Origin: Natrialba sp. SSL1
GTDB lineage: Archaea; Halobacteriota; Halobacteria; Halobacteriales; Natrialbaceae
Direction: 5' to 3'
Length of the DNA: 64,000 nt
Assembly: GCF_001861355.1 (NCBI RefSeq)
Contig: NZ_MASN01000030.1
Span: forward strand, 372,001 to 436,000
Below, in pieces: positions 53,231-62,017 of this stretch. How positions within the stretch are numbered: the first letter of the stretch is position 1; every line of letters begins with the position of its first letter. A program made the position numbers and the translations under genes. Below the pieces are notes generated by a model. That model was given only the letters and a program-made list of their open reading frames with translations. It was not told the DNA's origin and did no database searches.

Positions 53231-53280
53231 GGGCGATGGGGCCCGCCTGACCCAACTGTCGGTGCTGTGGGCAGACTGTG
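53231..53280 (+). ncRNA. candidate fluoride riboswitch-like motif upstream of crcB
   Basis: GGGCGATGGGGCCCGCC at 53231-53247 matches the first 17 bases of the Thermotoga fluoride riboswitch (GGGCGAUGAGGCCCGCC) at 16 of 17 positions, and AACTG follows at 53254-53258, as in the aptamer. It lies 194 bases before crcB1. Against it: I cannot see the closing strand (GGCCCC with CTGATG) that should pair downstream, and the spacer is unusually long. A candidate only. Bases 53073-53230 hold no gene. Confidence 0.35.
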
Positions 53281-53293
53281 TACGCGAGACGCT

Positions 53294-53383
53294 GTTCGGC
53301 TGGTCGGATATTCGGCTATTCGAGTATTCGGCTGGTCGGCTGGCCGGATGATCGGTTGGTCGGCCGATTGGCTGGTCGGATCC
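53294..53383 (+). repeat. degenerate short tandem repeat (TTCGGCTGGTCGG units)
   Basis: About six imperfect copies of a 12-16-base unit related to ttcggctggtcgg, between the riboswitch-like motif and crcB1. The frame through it is open and continues into crcB1, but its Trp/Gly-rich translation is unlike the protein, so the ATG at 53441 is taken as start. Confidence 0.6.
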
Positions 53384-53440
53384 ACGCTGCGCGTTCAGCC
53401 TGTACCCCACGGCCGGCTGACGGTCCCTGCTTCGGTAGCC

Positions 53441-53860
53441 ATGGCAGGATCCCACCCCCACCCCCTCGTTCGACTCGAAACGCTCGCGCTGGTCGGCATC
53501 GGCGGCTTCGCCGGCGCGAATCTCCGGTTTTTCGCACTCGGGCTTGTCCCGGATGTCGTCGCCGTCTTGCTCGTCAACGTTCTCGGCTGTTTCGCGCTCG
53601 GCTTTATCGCCTACGAGGCCCAGTACTCGGGAATCGTCGAACGAAAGTCGCGGCTCGTCTTCACGACCGGCTTTCTGTCGTCACTGACGACCTACAGTAC
53701 GTTCGCACTCCAGACGGCGCTCGCCACCGACCCGTTCCTGCTCGTCGCCATCGTCCTCGGCAACTACGGACTCGGCTTCGCCGGCGTGCTCGCGAGCCGC
53801 GAACTCGCCCGCCGGGTTCGCAGTCCCGAAGCCACAGCGGCCGGAGGTGAGACGGCGTGA
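53441..53860 (+). CDS. crcB: fluoride channel CrcB/Fluc, subunit 1
   Basis: A 139-residue protein with four membrane helices. GGFAGANLRFFALG near the N-terminus matches the conserved G-x-G-A/R-R region, VNVLGCFALGF the central N-x-x-G, and TGFLSSLTTYSTF the T-T-S/F motif. It acts as a dimer exporting fluoride. It overlaps crcB2 by 4 bases, suggesting a heterodimer of two subunits. Confidence 0.9.
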   Translation: MAGSHPHPLVRLETLALVGIGGFAGANLRFFALGLVPDVVAVLLVNVLGCFALGFIAYEAQYSGIVERKSRLVFTTGFLSSLTTYSTFALQTALATDPFLLVAIVLGNYGLGFAGVLASRELARRVRSPEATAAGGETA

Positions 53861-54270
53861 GCGAATTTCCGATACTGGCGTTAGCGCTGGCACTCACTAC
53901 CGACCTCGTCGCCATCGACCCCGAACCGGCCCACATCGTCGGCACCGGCGGCGCAATCGGTGCGATACTTCGGTACGCCGTCTACCAGCAGCTCTCGAGT
54001 GACCGATTCCCCTGGCCGACGCTGCTCGTCAACGTCGTCGGGAGTTTCGTCTTCGCGCTGGCGACGTTCGCGGGCGCGAGCGAGTCGGTGATTCAGCTGG
54101 TCGGAATCGGCATCTGCGGCGCGTTCACAACGTTCTCGTCCTTTTCGGTCGAGACGGTCCAGCTCTACGAACGCGGCGACAAACACCTCGCCGTCGCCAA
54201 CGCGGTCGTCAACCTCGCTCTCTCGCTCGCGGGCATCGGCCTCGCGTGGGTGGTCGTCGCCGTCGTCTAA
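53857..54270 (+). CDS. crcB: fluoride channel CrcB/Fluc, subunit 2
   Basis: A 137-residue second Fluc subunit starting at a GTG in a GTGA overlap with crcB1. GTGGAIGAILRYAVYQ, LLVNVVGSFVFAL and CGAFTTFSSFSVET are the family motifs. Paired small subunits of opposite topology are common in the family. The stop overlaps the convergent UspA gene by 3-4 bases (54267-54270). Confidence 0.9.
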   Translation: MSEFPILALALALTTDLVAIDPEPAHIVGTGGAIGAILRYAVYQQLSSDRFPWPTLLVNVVGSFVFALATFAGASESVIQLVGIGICGAFTTFSSFSVETVQLYERGDKHLAVANAVVNLALSLAGIGLAWVVVAVV

Positions 54271-54719
54271 TCTGAGGGCTCGTCCTCGGGAGAGCCACGA
54301 ACGATGGTGACCGGCACCGCAGCCCGACGAACGACCTGTTCTGCAACGCTGCCGAGCAGATAGCGGACAGCACCCGTCCGTCCGTGGCTCCCGATAACGA
54401 TTCCGTCGACGTCGTGGTCGTCTGCGTACTCGACGATTACCCTCGGAGGCTTGCCGGCCTCGAGTGTAGTCTCGACGGTCGCGTCGTCCGGCAGTCGCTC
54501 GCGCGCCGTCTCGAGTATCGCTTCTCCCTTCTCGTGTTCCGTCTTGAACTCATCGTCCGCCGTATACCCCGGATACGACCGTTCGCGGCTGTAATCCGCC
54601 ATCGGGTCAACGACGTACAGCACCGTCAGCCGGTCCTCGGGGAAGTGCTCGTGGGCGTACTCGAGTGCCGCCGTCGCTGGCTGGGAGCCGTCGACTGGAA
54701 CGAGGATGTGCTCGGGCAT
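54267..54719 (-). CDS. universal stress protein, UspA family
   Basis: A 150-residue Rossmann-like protein. ILVPVDGSQPATAALEYA at the N-terminus and the ATP-site motif GxxGxxG(x)9GS as GSHGRTGAVRYLLGSVAEQVV near 113-133 mark an ATP-binding member. Convergent with crcB2 with overlapping stops. Role in stress response is not specific. Confidence 0.93.
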   Translation of the reverse strand: MPEHILVPVDGSQPATAALEYAHEHFPEDRLTVLYVVDPMADYSRERSYPGYTADDEFKTEHEKGEAILETARERLPDDATVETTLEAGKPPRVIVEYADDHDVDGIVIGSHGRTGAVRYLLGSVAEQVVRRAAVPVTIVRGSPEDEPSD

Positions 54720-54791
54720 ACGACGACTACGACGGCAGTTTCAAAAAGTGTACGTCGGCAGGAGTGCCCCTGCAGGGGCGATGGCGTAAAG

Positions 54792-55122
54792 TACCACGGG
54801 TCAGGTGACCCGTAGCGTTCCCAGAGGCGCGTCACGCCCAGAATCGGGCGGTAAAGCGTGCGAATCTTTAATTCCCTTCGCGCTCCCGTTCGGTCGCGTG
54901 GAACCAGTAACACCCGAACACGCCGTTCGTGTCCGTGAAGGTCAGCCACTTTACGATGGCTCGACACCACCAGTCTCACCACGTCTTACCATGTTTCAGT
55001 GCGTGGGTTTTGAGTGGTTGTTAACGGTGGGTTCCCATCTAATTCAACGAGTTGATGCGTAATAAAACCGTAGATTATGACGAGGGGCGTACGCGATTCA
55101 CCCACGGGTCAGATGACCCGTG
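54792..55122. mobile_element. probable decayed hairpin-flanked element
   Basis: Two near-identical hairpins bracket this region: ACGGGTCA-GG-TGACCCGT at 54796-54813 and CCACGGGTCA-GA-TGACCCGTGG at 55101-55122, 287 bases apart. Hairpin ends of this kind occur at IS200/IS605-type elements; the sequence between has only broken frames and no transposase motif I can identify. Parts of 54817-55040 read as possible coding remnants on either strand. It fills the 420-base gene-free interval 54720-55140. Confidence 0.45.
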
Positions 55123-55140
55123 GAACTCCCGCTGTACTCT

Positions 55141-56178
55141 TTAGATCAGTTCACTCAGCAGCACCGCCGCCAGTCCGAAGTAGATCAGCAGCGCGGTGAT
55201 GTCCTTGACCGTCGTGATCAGCGGGTCCGACGCCGCCGCGGGGTCGAAGCCGAGTTTGTTCATGATCCACGGGATGACGTAGCCGACGACCGACGCGACC
55301 ACACAGACCGTGACGAGGCCGACGAAGACGACCGCCGCCAGCTCGAGTGCGTACGGTTCGTTGATCTGCCAGACGTACGCCGCACCAGCACCGATCCCGC
55401 CGATGATCAGGCCGATGAGGAGGCCGATCAGCCCCTCGCGAGCGAAGTGACGCATCGCGTTTCTATCGTCGATGTGACCGAGCGCGAGACCGCGGACGAA
55501 AATCGTCGACGCCTGCGTGCCGACGTTCCCGCCCATGTCCATGATCACCGGGACGAAGAAGGCGAGCGCCACGACGGCTTCGAGCGTGTCCTCGAACTGC
55601 TCGATGACGCCGCCGGCCATCAGACCGCCGGCCAACGCGACGATCAGCCACGGCAGTCGCAGTCGGAGGATCTTCGGGATCGAGGACTCGAGTATGGCCG
55701 AGCTTCGCGAGCTCTCGATGTCGGCGAACGAGAAGCCGGCGCTCTTCATGATGTCCTCGGTGGCTTCCTCCTCGACGACCTCGAGCATGTCGTCGGTACG
55801 GAGGACGCCGATCAGCACGTCGTCGGTGTCGATGACCGGCAGTGCGGGGAAGTCCCGATCAGCCATCTCGTCGGCCGCGTACTCGGGATCCGCATCGGCG
55901 TCGATCGTCACGAGGTCGGTATGCATGTGTTCTTCGACCACGTCGTCTTCCGGGGCGTTGAGCAGTTCCCGGAGGGACATGACGCCGACTAATCGGCCGG
56001 AGTTGTCGGTGACGTAGAGATAATAGACGGTCGTTTCGTCGTCGATCGGTTCGAAGTGACGGAACTCTTCGATTGCGGGGCCGACGAACGTTTCCTGGGT
56101 GACGGCGACGTACTCCTCGTCGGTTACGTCGTAGACGCGATCCGCGTGGAACTCGGTGGGTTGCTCAGCAGCCCCCAT
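55141..56178 (-). CDS. mgtE: magnesium transporter MgtE, lacking the usual N-terminal domain
   Basis: A 345-residue transporter. A CBS pair lies at about 10-140 (LYVTDNSGRLVGVMSLRELL; ALPVIDTDDVLIGVLRTDDM). Five membrane helices follow from about 175, with PVIMDMGGNVGTQASTI and DPAAASDPLITTVKDITALL (Mg2+-pathway residues). Classical MgtE has an extra about 120-residue N domain that is missing here. The frame extends upstream to 56292 but loses coding character. Next to a split MgtE pair on the other strand. Confidence 0.88.
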   Translation of the reverse strand: MGAAEQPTEFHADRVYDVTDEEYVAVTQETFVGPAIEEFRHFEPIDDETTVYYLYVTDNSGRLVGVMSLRELLNAPEDDVVEEHMHTDLVTIDADADPEYAADEMADRDFPALPVIDTDDVLIGVLRTDDMLEVVEEEATEDIMKSAGFSFADIESSRSSAILESSIPKILRLRLPWLIVALAGGLMAGGVIEQFEDTLEAVVALAFFVPVIMDMGGNVGTQASTIFVRGLALGHIDDRNAMRHFAREGLIGLLIGLIIGGIGAGAAYVWQINEPYALELAAVVFVGLVTVCVVASVVGYVIPWIMNKLGFDPAAASDPLITTVKDITALLIYFGLAAVLLSELI

Positions 56179-56344
56179 ATACCTCACCTCGAACGTGGGA
56201 CCGAATGACACCTGCAAACTCGCCTTCGAGCAGGTCGAGCACGAGTTCCTCGAGTGTCCGCCGGCGTTCGATACCGTCGGCGACGGCAGCATCGGCGATC
56301 GCAGTTTCAGTTCCGTATCGACTGCTGTGATTGGTATCCAGCAT
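56165..56344 (-). CDS. possible 59-residue ORF overlapping mgtE start
   Basis: An ATG at 56344 opens a frame ending at TGA 56165-56167, 14 bases inside mgtE. G/C-rich third positions and an acidic helix-like segment (TLEELVLDLLEGEFAG) suggest real coding. It could be a small upstream partner or a lost N-terminal piece of MgtE displaced by a frameshift; I see no homology to settle it. Confidence 0.35.
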   Translation of the reverse strand: MLDTNHSSRYGTETAIADAAVADGIERRRTLEELVLDLLEGEFAGVIRSHVRGEVYGGC

Positions 56345-56545
56345 ACGGTGCAGAATTATTAGACCTCTCAAAAACAGTTTCCCTTCTAGATACACCATGT
56401 ATTTTAGCCACACACCAGTGGCGGAGACACTGAGAACAAATCCGAGTGGGATCGAGCGAACCCAACCACGTGTCTCGTCTTCCAGCACCAGTGTTGGTGC
56501 TTTCAGTCCCGATACGTTTAACAGACGACTGAGTGATGAACTGAT

Positions 56546-57115
56546 ATGAGCGTTCGCGGCGATGTCTGGTCGATCTATCGTGAGGCGATGCCGATTCTCC
56601 TCATCGCGCTCGGGGGCGGCCTGTTCGCCGGCCTCGTTCTCGAGGGGATGCTCGAGAGCGTCGAGCGCTTTCCCGGCTTGCTCGTGATGGTTCCCGTCTT
56701 CCTCGCAACCAGGGGGAACGTCTACGGCGCACTCGGCGGGCGCATCTCGAGTGGGCTCCACCAGGGACTGATCGAACCGCGATTCGAGTGGGACGAGCGA
56801 CTCGTCAACGCCGTCATCGCCTCGTTCATCAACGGCATCGGCATTTCGGTCGTCATCGGCGTCGTTAGCTGGCTGGCACTGCAGGTGCTCGGCTGGGAGT
56901 CTGCCGCGCTGTACGAACTCGTCGGGATCATGCTCGTCGCCGGCGTACTGACCTCGGTCGTGCTCATCTTCGGCCTGCTCGCGCTGATCTTCGCGGGCTA
57001 CAAGTACGGCTACGATCCGGACAACCTCGTCGGACCGATCGTGACCACCCTCGGTGACATCTTCGGGATGCTCTTCTTGCTGTTCGCGATCGGCGTCGTC
57101 GAGGTGATCGTCTGA
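56546..57115 (+). CDS. MgtE-type integral membrane half-transporter, subunit A
   Basis: A 189-residue protein that corresponds to only the membrane part of MgtE/SLC41: VPVFLATRGNVYGALGGRISS and DPDNLVGPIVTTLGDIFGML. It has five helices and no CBS domain. It ends in TGATG, one base overlapping the start of subunit B, so the two are surely co-translated and likely form one pore. Confidence 0.86.
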   Translation: MSVRGDVWSIYREAMPILLIALGGGLFAGLVLEGMLESVERFPGLLVMVPVFLATRGNVYGALGGRISSGLHQGLIEPRFEWDERLVNAVIASFINGIGISVVIGVVSWLALQVLGWESAALYELVGIMLVAGVLTSVVLIFGLLALIFAGYKYGYDPDNLVGPIVTTLGDIFGMLFLLFAIGVVEVIV

Positions 57116-57699
57116 TGGTCGTCCCGCAGGGACAGGGCTCGCTCGGCTCGTGGGATGCACACAGCATCGTCAGGAACATGTTCCCGCTGTTGATCGTCCT
57201 CTCGGTTATCGTCCTCGCAGCGGGGATCACACTCGAGGACGCAGAAGAGATGCTCACCGAGTACGGGCTGCTCGCGGTGATGGTGCCGACGATGGTCGAC
57301 ATGGGCGGGAACCTCGGTGCGATTCTGAGTTCGCGGCTTACCTCCCGGCTCCACCTGGGGATGACGGATTTCGATCCCCGAGACCGGGAGCTCTGGGCGA
57401 ACATTCTTGCGATTCTCGCGCTCGCGGTGACTGTTTTTACCGCGCTTGCCGTAGGTGCCTGGCTGCTCGGACAGATAATCGGCGGCGCGTTGCCGCTGTG
57501 GATGTTGCTCGTGATTTCGCTGACGAGCGGGCTGTCCGTCGCGGTTATCGCGATCGTCTTCAGTTTCGCGGCGACGTACGCCTCCTACAAACTGGGGATC
57601 GACCCCGACGACACGACGATTCCGATCGTCACGAACGTCGTCGACGTCTTCGGGATGATCATCTTCATCGGCGTTTCGGCGCTGGTTATCGGCTTTTAA
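57115..57699 (+). CDS. MgtE-type integral membrane half-transporter, subunit B
   Basis: A 194-residue partner. VPTMVDMGGNLGAILSSRLTS and DPDDTTIPIVTNVVDVFGMI repeat the conserved pore motifs. It carries the D-M-G-G-N form of the motif seen in full MgtE, whereas subunit A has A-T-R-G-N. Divalent cation transport is expected. Confidence 0.86.
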   Translation: MVVPQGQGSLGSWDAHSIVRNMFPLLIVLSVIVLAAGITLEDAEEMLTEYGLLAVMVPTMVDMGGNLGAILSSRLTSRLHLGMTDFDPRDRELWANILAILALAVTVFTALAVGAWLLGQIIGGALPLWMLLVISLTSGLSVAVIAIVFSFAATYASYKLGIDPDDTTIPIVTNVVDVFGMIIFIGVSALVIGF

Positions 57700-57724
57700 T
57701 CCGGAATAACGTTTTGGCGCGTTG

Positions 57725-58945
57725 CTACGGCGTCCGTTCCTGTTCCTGCGAGAGGTCGTCGAATGCCTCCGCCGCCGTCCGCGTTCCCTTCGAGATCAAC
57801 ACGTCGCCCGCCTCGAGTTCGGTGTCGGTGTCGCCGACGAGCAACCAGCCCTCCTCGGGGCGACGAATCGCGATAATCGACATCGTCGACTCTGTATCCG
57901 GCACACCGCCGATGACGGTCGCCCCATCGAGTCTGCTCTCCGGTTCGACCACGACCCGCGTAATGATCTCGTCGCTCTCCTCGACTGCCATCTGGACGAC
58001 CGGATGTACCTCCAGATCTCTGAGCACACCCTCGCTGATGTCGACTGCCGCGTCGCTGATAACCTCCGTGCTGCTCCCGAGCTGGATCAACCCGCGCAGC
58101 ACGACCGGATCCTCGGCGTCCGCGGCGGCCCGAAGAGTCCACGCCTCGAAGCGCGATTCCATCGCGTCGACTTCGACCTCGAGATTCCGAACCTCCTCTG
58201 CGATCCCCTCGCTGTCGAACAGCACGCTGCTGTAGGCCAGGTCGACCGCGAGCTCCGAGAGGTTCTTCATGTGGACGATCGTGTCGACCGCTCGCTCCAG
58301 ATCCTCGATATCCGGCGCGTCGATCGCCGGTGACTCGTAGGGCTCGCCAGTTAGCGTCTCGTAGACCCCATCGACTGCCGGTTCGGGACCGCGCAACAGC
58401 GCGACGTCATCGCGCTCGATCTGCGTCTCCGGTCCGGGGTTCAACAGCCACTCGTCACCGCGCCGGAGCGCGATTACCCGGACGCCGGTCACGGACTCAA
58501 GGTCGATATCGACCAGCGTGCGCCCGGCGTACTCGGAATCGGATGCAACGACACCGCGGACGAGCGTCTCGGTCGCCTCGGGCAGCGCCGCGCGCATCGC
58601 CTCCGGAAGACCGACCTCTTCCAAGACGATCTTCGCAATGTCGCCAGCCGCATCGCTGATATCGCCCGCCGCGGCGACGATGCCGAGCACCGGCGCGAGC
58701 TGCTCCGCATCGTCCGGATTCCGGACGGCGAGCATGAGGCTCATGCGCGCCTGTAACTCGAGTACGTCCATGCGCTCTTCGAGCCGGAGCACTTCCCGCG
58801 CGAGGTCCTCGTTGCGGTGGAGCACCGCCGAGTACGAGAGGTCGATCAGCAGCTCCGCTGTGTCCTTCATCTCGACGAGGACGTCCTTGACGCTCCGTGG
58901 CTCGTACTCGATCGGTACCGCCGCTTCCCCCTCGAACGGGTCCAT
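57725..58945 (-). CDS. two-module PhoU / TrkA_C regulator (COG3273 type)
   Basis: A 406-residue cytoplasmic protein with an internal duplication: each half has a PhoU-like helical bundle (VKDVLVEMKDTAELLIDLSYSAVL and ALERAVDTIVHMKNLSELAVDLAYSSVL) and a TrkA_C domain (GVRVIALRRGDEWLLNPGPET; SIIAIRRPEEGWLLVGDTDTEL). The ATG at 58945 is preferred to the frame start at 59176. It is convergent with the half-transporters, a conserved neighbourhood in haloarchaea as I recall; ion-transport regulation is likely. Confidence 0.87.
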   Translation of the reverse strand: MDPFEGEAAVPIEYEPRSVKDVLVEMKDTAELLIDLSYSAVLHRNEDLAREVLRLEERMDVLELQARMSLMLAVRNPDDAEQLAPVLGIVAAAGDISDAAGDIAKIVLEEVGLPEAMRAALPEATETLVRGVVASDSEYAGRTLVDIDLESVTGVRVIALRRGDEWLLNPGPETQIERDDVALLRGPEPAVDGVYETLTGEPYESPAIDAPDIEDLERAVDTIVHMKNLSELAVDLAYSSVLFDSEGIAEEVRNLEVEVDAMESRFEAWTLRAAADAEDPVVLRGLIQLGSSTEVISDAAVDISEGVLRDLEVHPVVQMAVEESDEIITRVVVEPESRLDGATVIGGVPDTESTMSIIAIRRPEEGWLLVGDTDTELEAGDVLISKGTRTAAEAFDDLSQEQERTP

Positions 58946-59124
58946 ACGTCGACAAACCCGCCGCGTCGAAAAAAACGTTTCCCGCGTGGGCCGAGTTCGT
59001 TCCGAACGGCGGACAGTAGACGACGGACAGCAACCGACGGGCGGTAGACAACGACCACGGCGACAGACACAGCCAACGACGCCTTCCGATACGGTTTTGG
59101 ACGGCCACAAAGAACCCACGGGCA

Positions 59125-60504
59125 ATGATCGATCAAACGACGCTTCGCGAACAGCCCGACGCCGTTCGCGAGGCACTCGAGAACCGGGGCGCGGACATCG
59201 ACCTCGACGACCTTCTCGAGACGGACGAGCGCTGGCGCGAACTGAAAGCCCGCGGCGACGAACTCCGCCACGAGCGAAACGAGATTACCGACAGGATCGG
59301 CGAACTCGTCGCCGAGGGCAAAGACGAAGAGCGCGAGGAAGCCATCGCGGAATCGAAGGAGCTCAAAGCCGAAATCGAGGACGTCGAAACCGAGGCCGCC
59401 GACCTCCGCGATGAGCTCGACGAGCGACTGCTCGAAATCCCACAGCTTCCCGACGAGAGCGTCCCGGTCGGCGAGGACGAGGACGACAACGTCGAGGACC
59501 GGCGCTGGGGCTTCGACGACAGGCGTGACCTTCCCGACGAGGTCGTCCCTCACTACGACCTCGGCGAGGATCTCGACATCATCGACGAGGCTCGCGGCGC
59601 GAAGACCACGGGTTCGGGCTTTTACTTCCTCAAGGGCGACGGCGCACGCTTAGAGCACGCGCTGATCCAGTTCATGCTCGATGTCCACCGCGAGCAGGAC
59701 TACGTGGACCTCTTCCCGCCGGTGCCGGTCACCAGCGAATCGATGCGCGGTACCGGTCAGCTACCGAAGTTCGCCGACGACGCCTACCGACTCGGCGGCA
59801 GCAACGAAGAAGACTACGAGGACGAGGACCTCTGGCTCTGTCCCACGGCCGAGGTGCCGGTCACCAACATGTACGCCGACGACATCCTCCTCAAAGACGA
59901 CCTCCCGCTCAAACACCAGGCGTACACCCCGAACTTCCGGCGCGAAGCCGGCGAACACGGCACCGAAACCCGCGGCATCGTCCGCGTCCACCAGTTCAAC
60001 AAGGTCGAACTCGTCAACTTCGTCGAACCCGAGAACAGCTACGACCGCCTCGAGGGACTACTCTCGGAAGCCGAGGAGGTACTCCAGCAACTCGGCCTTC
60101 CCTACCGCATCCTCGAACTCTGTACCGGCGACCTCACCTTCGCCTCGGCCAAAACCTACGACATCGAGATCTGGGCCCCCGCAGACGACATGGACGACGG
60201 TCCCGAGGAGGGCGGCCGCTGGCTCGAAGTCTCCTCGGCCTCGAACTTCGAAGACTTCCAGGCCCGCCGCGCCGGCCTGCGCTACCGCCCAGAGCGCCAC
60301 GAATCGGCCGACTACCTGCACACGCTGAACGCTTCCGGACTCGCGCTGCCGCGCGTGATGGTGGCGGTACTCGAGTACTACCAGAACGAGGACGGCACTG
60401 TCACGGTGCCCGAGGCGCTGCGGCCGTACATGGGTGGCCAGGAAGTTATCGAGGGCCACGAGAAGGTCGGCGAGAGTGCGCTTGGGTCGGGCGAACGGGA
60501 GTAA
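59125..60504 (+). CDS. serS: seryl-tRNA synthetase
   Basis: A 459-residue class II aminoacyl-tRNA synthetase. Residues 1-110 form the long tRNA-binding coiled-coil arm (RWRELKARGDELRHERNEITDRIGELV...). The catalytic domain holds motif 2 (FRREAGEHGTETRGIVRVHQFNKVE) and motif 3 (LNASGLALPRVMVAVLE). The bacterial/haloarchaeal type, not the methanogen type. ATG at 59125. Confidence 0.97.
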   Translation: MIDQTTLREQPDAVREALENRGADIDLDDLLETDERWRELKARGDELRHERNEITDRIGELVAEGKDEEREEAIAESKELKAEIEDVETEAADLRDELDERLLEIPQLPDESVPVGEDEDDNVEDRRWGFDDRRDLPDEVVPHYDLGEDLDIIDEARGAKTTGSGFYFLKGDGARLEHALIQFMLDVHREQDYVDLFPPVPVTSESMRGTGQLPKFADDAYRLGGSNEEDYEDEDLWLCPTAEVPVTNMYADDILLKDDLPLKHQAYTPNFRREAGEHGTETRGIVRVHQFNKVELVNFVEPENSYDRLEGLLSEAEEVLQQLGLPYRILELCTGDLTFASAKTYDIEIWAPADDMDDGPEEGGRWLEVSSASNFEDFQARRAGLRYRPERHESADYLHTLNASGLALPRVMVAVLEYYQNEDGTVTVPEALRPYMGGQEVIEGHEKVGESALGSGERE

Positions 60505-60642
60505 CCGAAAGTCGACCATACGGAAAGACAACCACGTTATCGCGGGAACGACGGTTGACGAACGGTTTCTGACGGAATAGCGATCGACGGACGATTTGTG
60601 ACGGATACATCGATCAACGCACGCGAAAAAAAGAGAGTCGAT

Positions 60643-61893
60643 TTACCGCCGGTAGCGCTCGAGAGTAGCCGGGAGGCGCTTACTTACCGTCCCGCCGAGT
60701 CGATCTCGAATCGATCCGAGCAGTCCGTTGGGGACGAACAGCACGAACAGCACGAAGATAATCCCCAGATACAGCGGGGCGCGGCCGTCGAGGAACGTTC
60801 CGATGAAGTCGTTGATCGTCAGTCCCGCGACCTCGGCGGTGAGGACGCTCTCCGGCAGGAGCTGCTCAAGGTACGTGGAGAGTCCGTCGCTCTCCGTCGA
60901 GAGGATGTCTTCGAACCACTCGTGGAACAGTGCGCCGAACAGTGGTCCGGCGAGCGTTCCGATACCGCCGATGATCGCCATGATCAGCGCGTCCGCCGTG
61001 ACGAGGAAGTAGAAGGAATTGTCCGGCGAGGCACCGCCCGCGTACGCGGCGAACAGTGCACCGGCGATAGCGGCGAAGAACGCACTCGTCGCGAACGCAC
61101 CCATCTTGTACCAGAAGACATTGTAGCCGACCGCTCTGGCGCGTTCTTCGTTCTCGCGGATCGCGATCATGACTTTGCCGAAGGGAGAGTGGATGATCCG
61201 CTGCATCACGAAGTACGACAGAAGGACGACGATGCCGAGCGCGTAGTACGACGTCATCGTCGCCGAAACGTCGATTCCCACTCCGAGGACGTTCTCGAAG
61301 CTGTCCCCGGAGAGTCGGCCGACGGCGAAGTTGAGTGAGTCGACGAACGGAACGCCGATCGACATGTCGGCGCCGGACGGAATCGTCGCCCCCTCGGTCG
61401 GGTTCGAACTGACGTACCCCCAGTGGCGGATGAACTCGTACATCACCTGCGCGAAGCCGAGCGTAAGCATCGCGAAGTAGACGCCTGTGAGCCGGAACGA
61501 AACGGCACCGATGGCGAGCGCAACGACGAACGCCAGGGTCGCACCGAGGAGCATCGTAATCATGAACGGCGTCCCTTCCGGGACGCCCGGGACCTGTCCG
61601 TTCGCAGCGAGCACCACGAAGTACGCTCCCGTTCCGTAGAACGCGGCGTGGCCGAACGAGAGGTAGCCGGTGTAGCCGCTGATAAAGTCGAAGCTGATCG
61701 CGAACAGTCCCATGTAGAGAACGATGATCATGAAGGTGAGCCCCGGAAGGAACGCGCTGGCTTCCGACGCGAGCGGCGTTCGGTTGAGGACGCCAAGCAG
61801 TATCGGATACAGCGCGAATCCGAGCACGACCAGCACGTGCGGGAACTGGTCGCGGCCGTACGACCTGATCCAGTGTTCGTCACTGGAACTCAC
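60643..61893 (-). CDS. livM: branched-chain amino acid ABC transporter permease LivM
   Basis: A 416-residue permease from the GTG at 61893. About ten helices; family motifs GYTGYLSFGHAAFYGTGAY and ALIMAIIGGIGTLAGPLFGA. The frame stays open for a further 43 codons upstream to an ATT at 62020-62022, which overlaps the LivH stop and follows a perfect GAGGAGGTG; that extension is acidic and Asp/Arg-rich. ATG or GTG starts are absent in between, so the true N-terminus may be longer. Confidence 0.93.
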   Translation of the reverse strand: MSSSDEHWIRSYGRDQFPHVLVVLGFALYPILLGVLNRTPLASEASAFLPGLTFMIIVLYMGLFAISFDFISGYTGYLSFGHAAFYGTGAYFVVLAANGQVPGVPEGTPFMITMLLGATLAFVVALAIGAVSFRLTGVYFAMLTLGFAQVMYEFIRHWGYVSSNPTEGATIPSGADMSIGVPFVDSLNFAVGRLSGDSFENVLGVGIDVSATMTSYYALGIVVLLSYFVMQRIIHSPFGKVMIAIRENEERARAVGYNVFWYKMGAFATSAFFAAIAGALFAAYAGGASPDNSFYFLVTADALIMAIIGGIGTLAGPLFGALFHEWFEDILSTESDGLSTYLEQLLPESVLTAEVAGLTINDFIGTFLDGRAPLYLGIIFVLFVLFVPNGLLGSIRDRLGGTVSKRLPATLERYRR

Positions 61894-62017
61894 GGCCGTT
61901 GTCGAGCGCTGCTCGGCGGCCTGGTCCGATGTGGTCTCGACGCCGCCGTCCGCGGTTCGCTCGCGGTCGCAGTTGCGGTCGTGATCGGGGTCGGAGTCTC
62001 GACCGGAGTCAGTCGGG

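Noticed and set aside
56165-57160. 331-residue minus frame across the MgtE halves
   Set aside because: Only its last 59 codons (56165-56344) look coding; the rest is shadow of the half-transporter gene.
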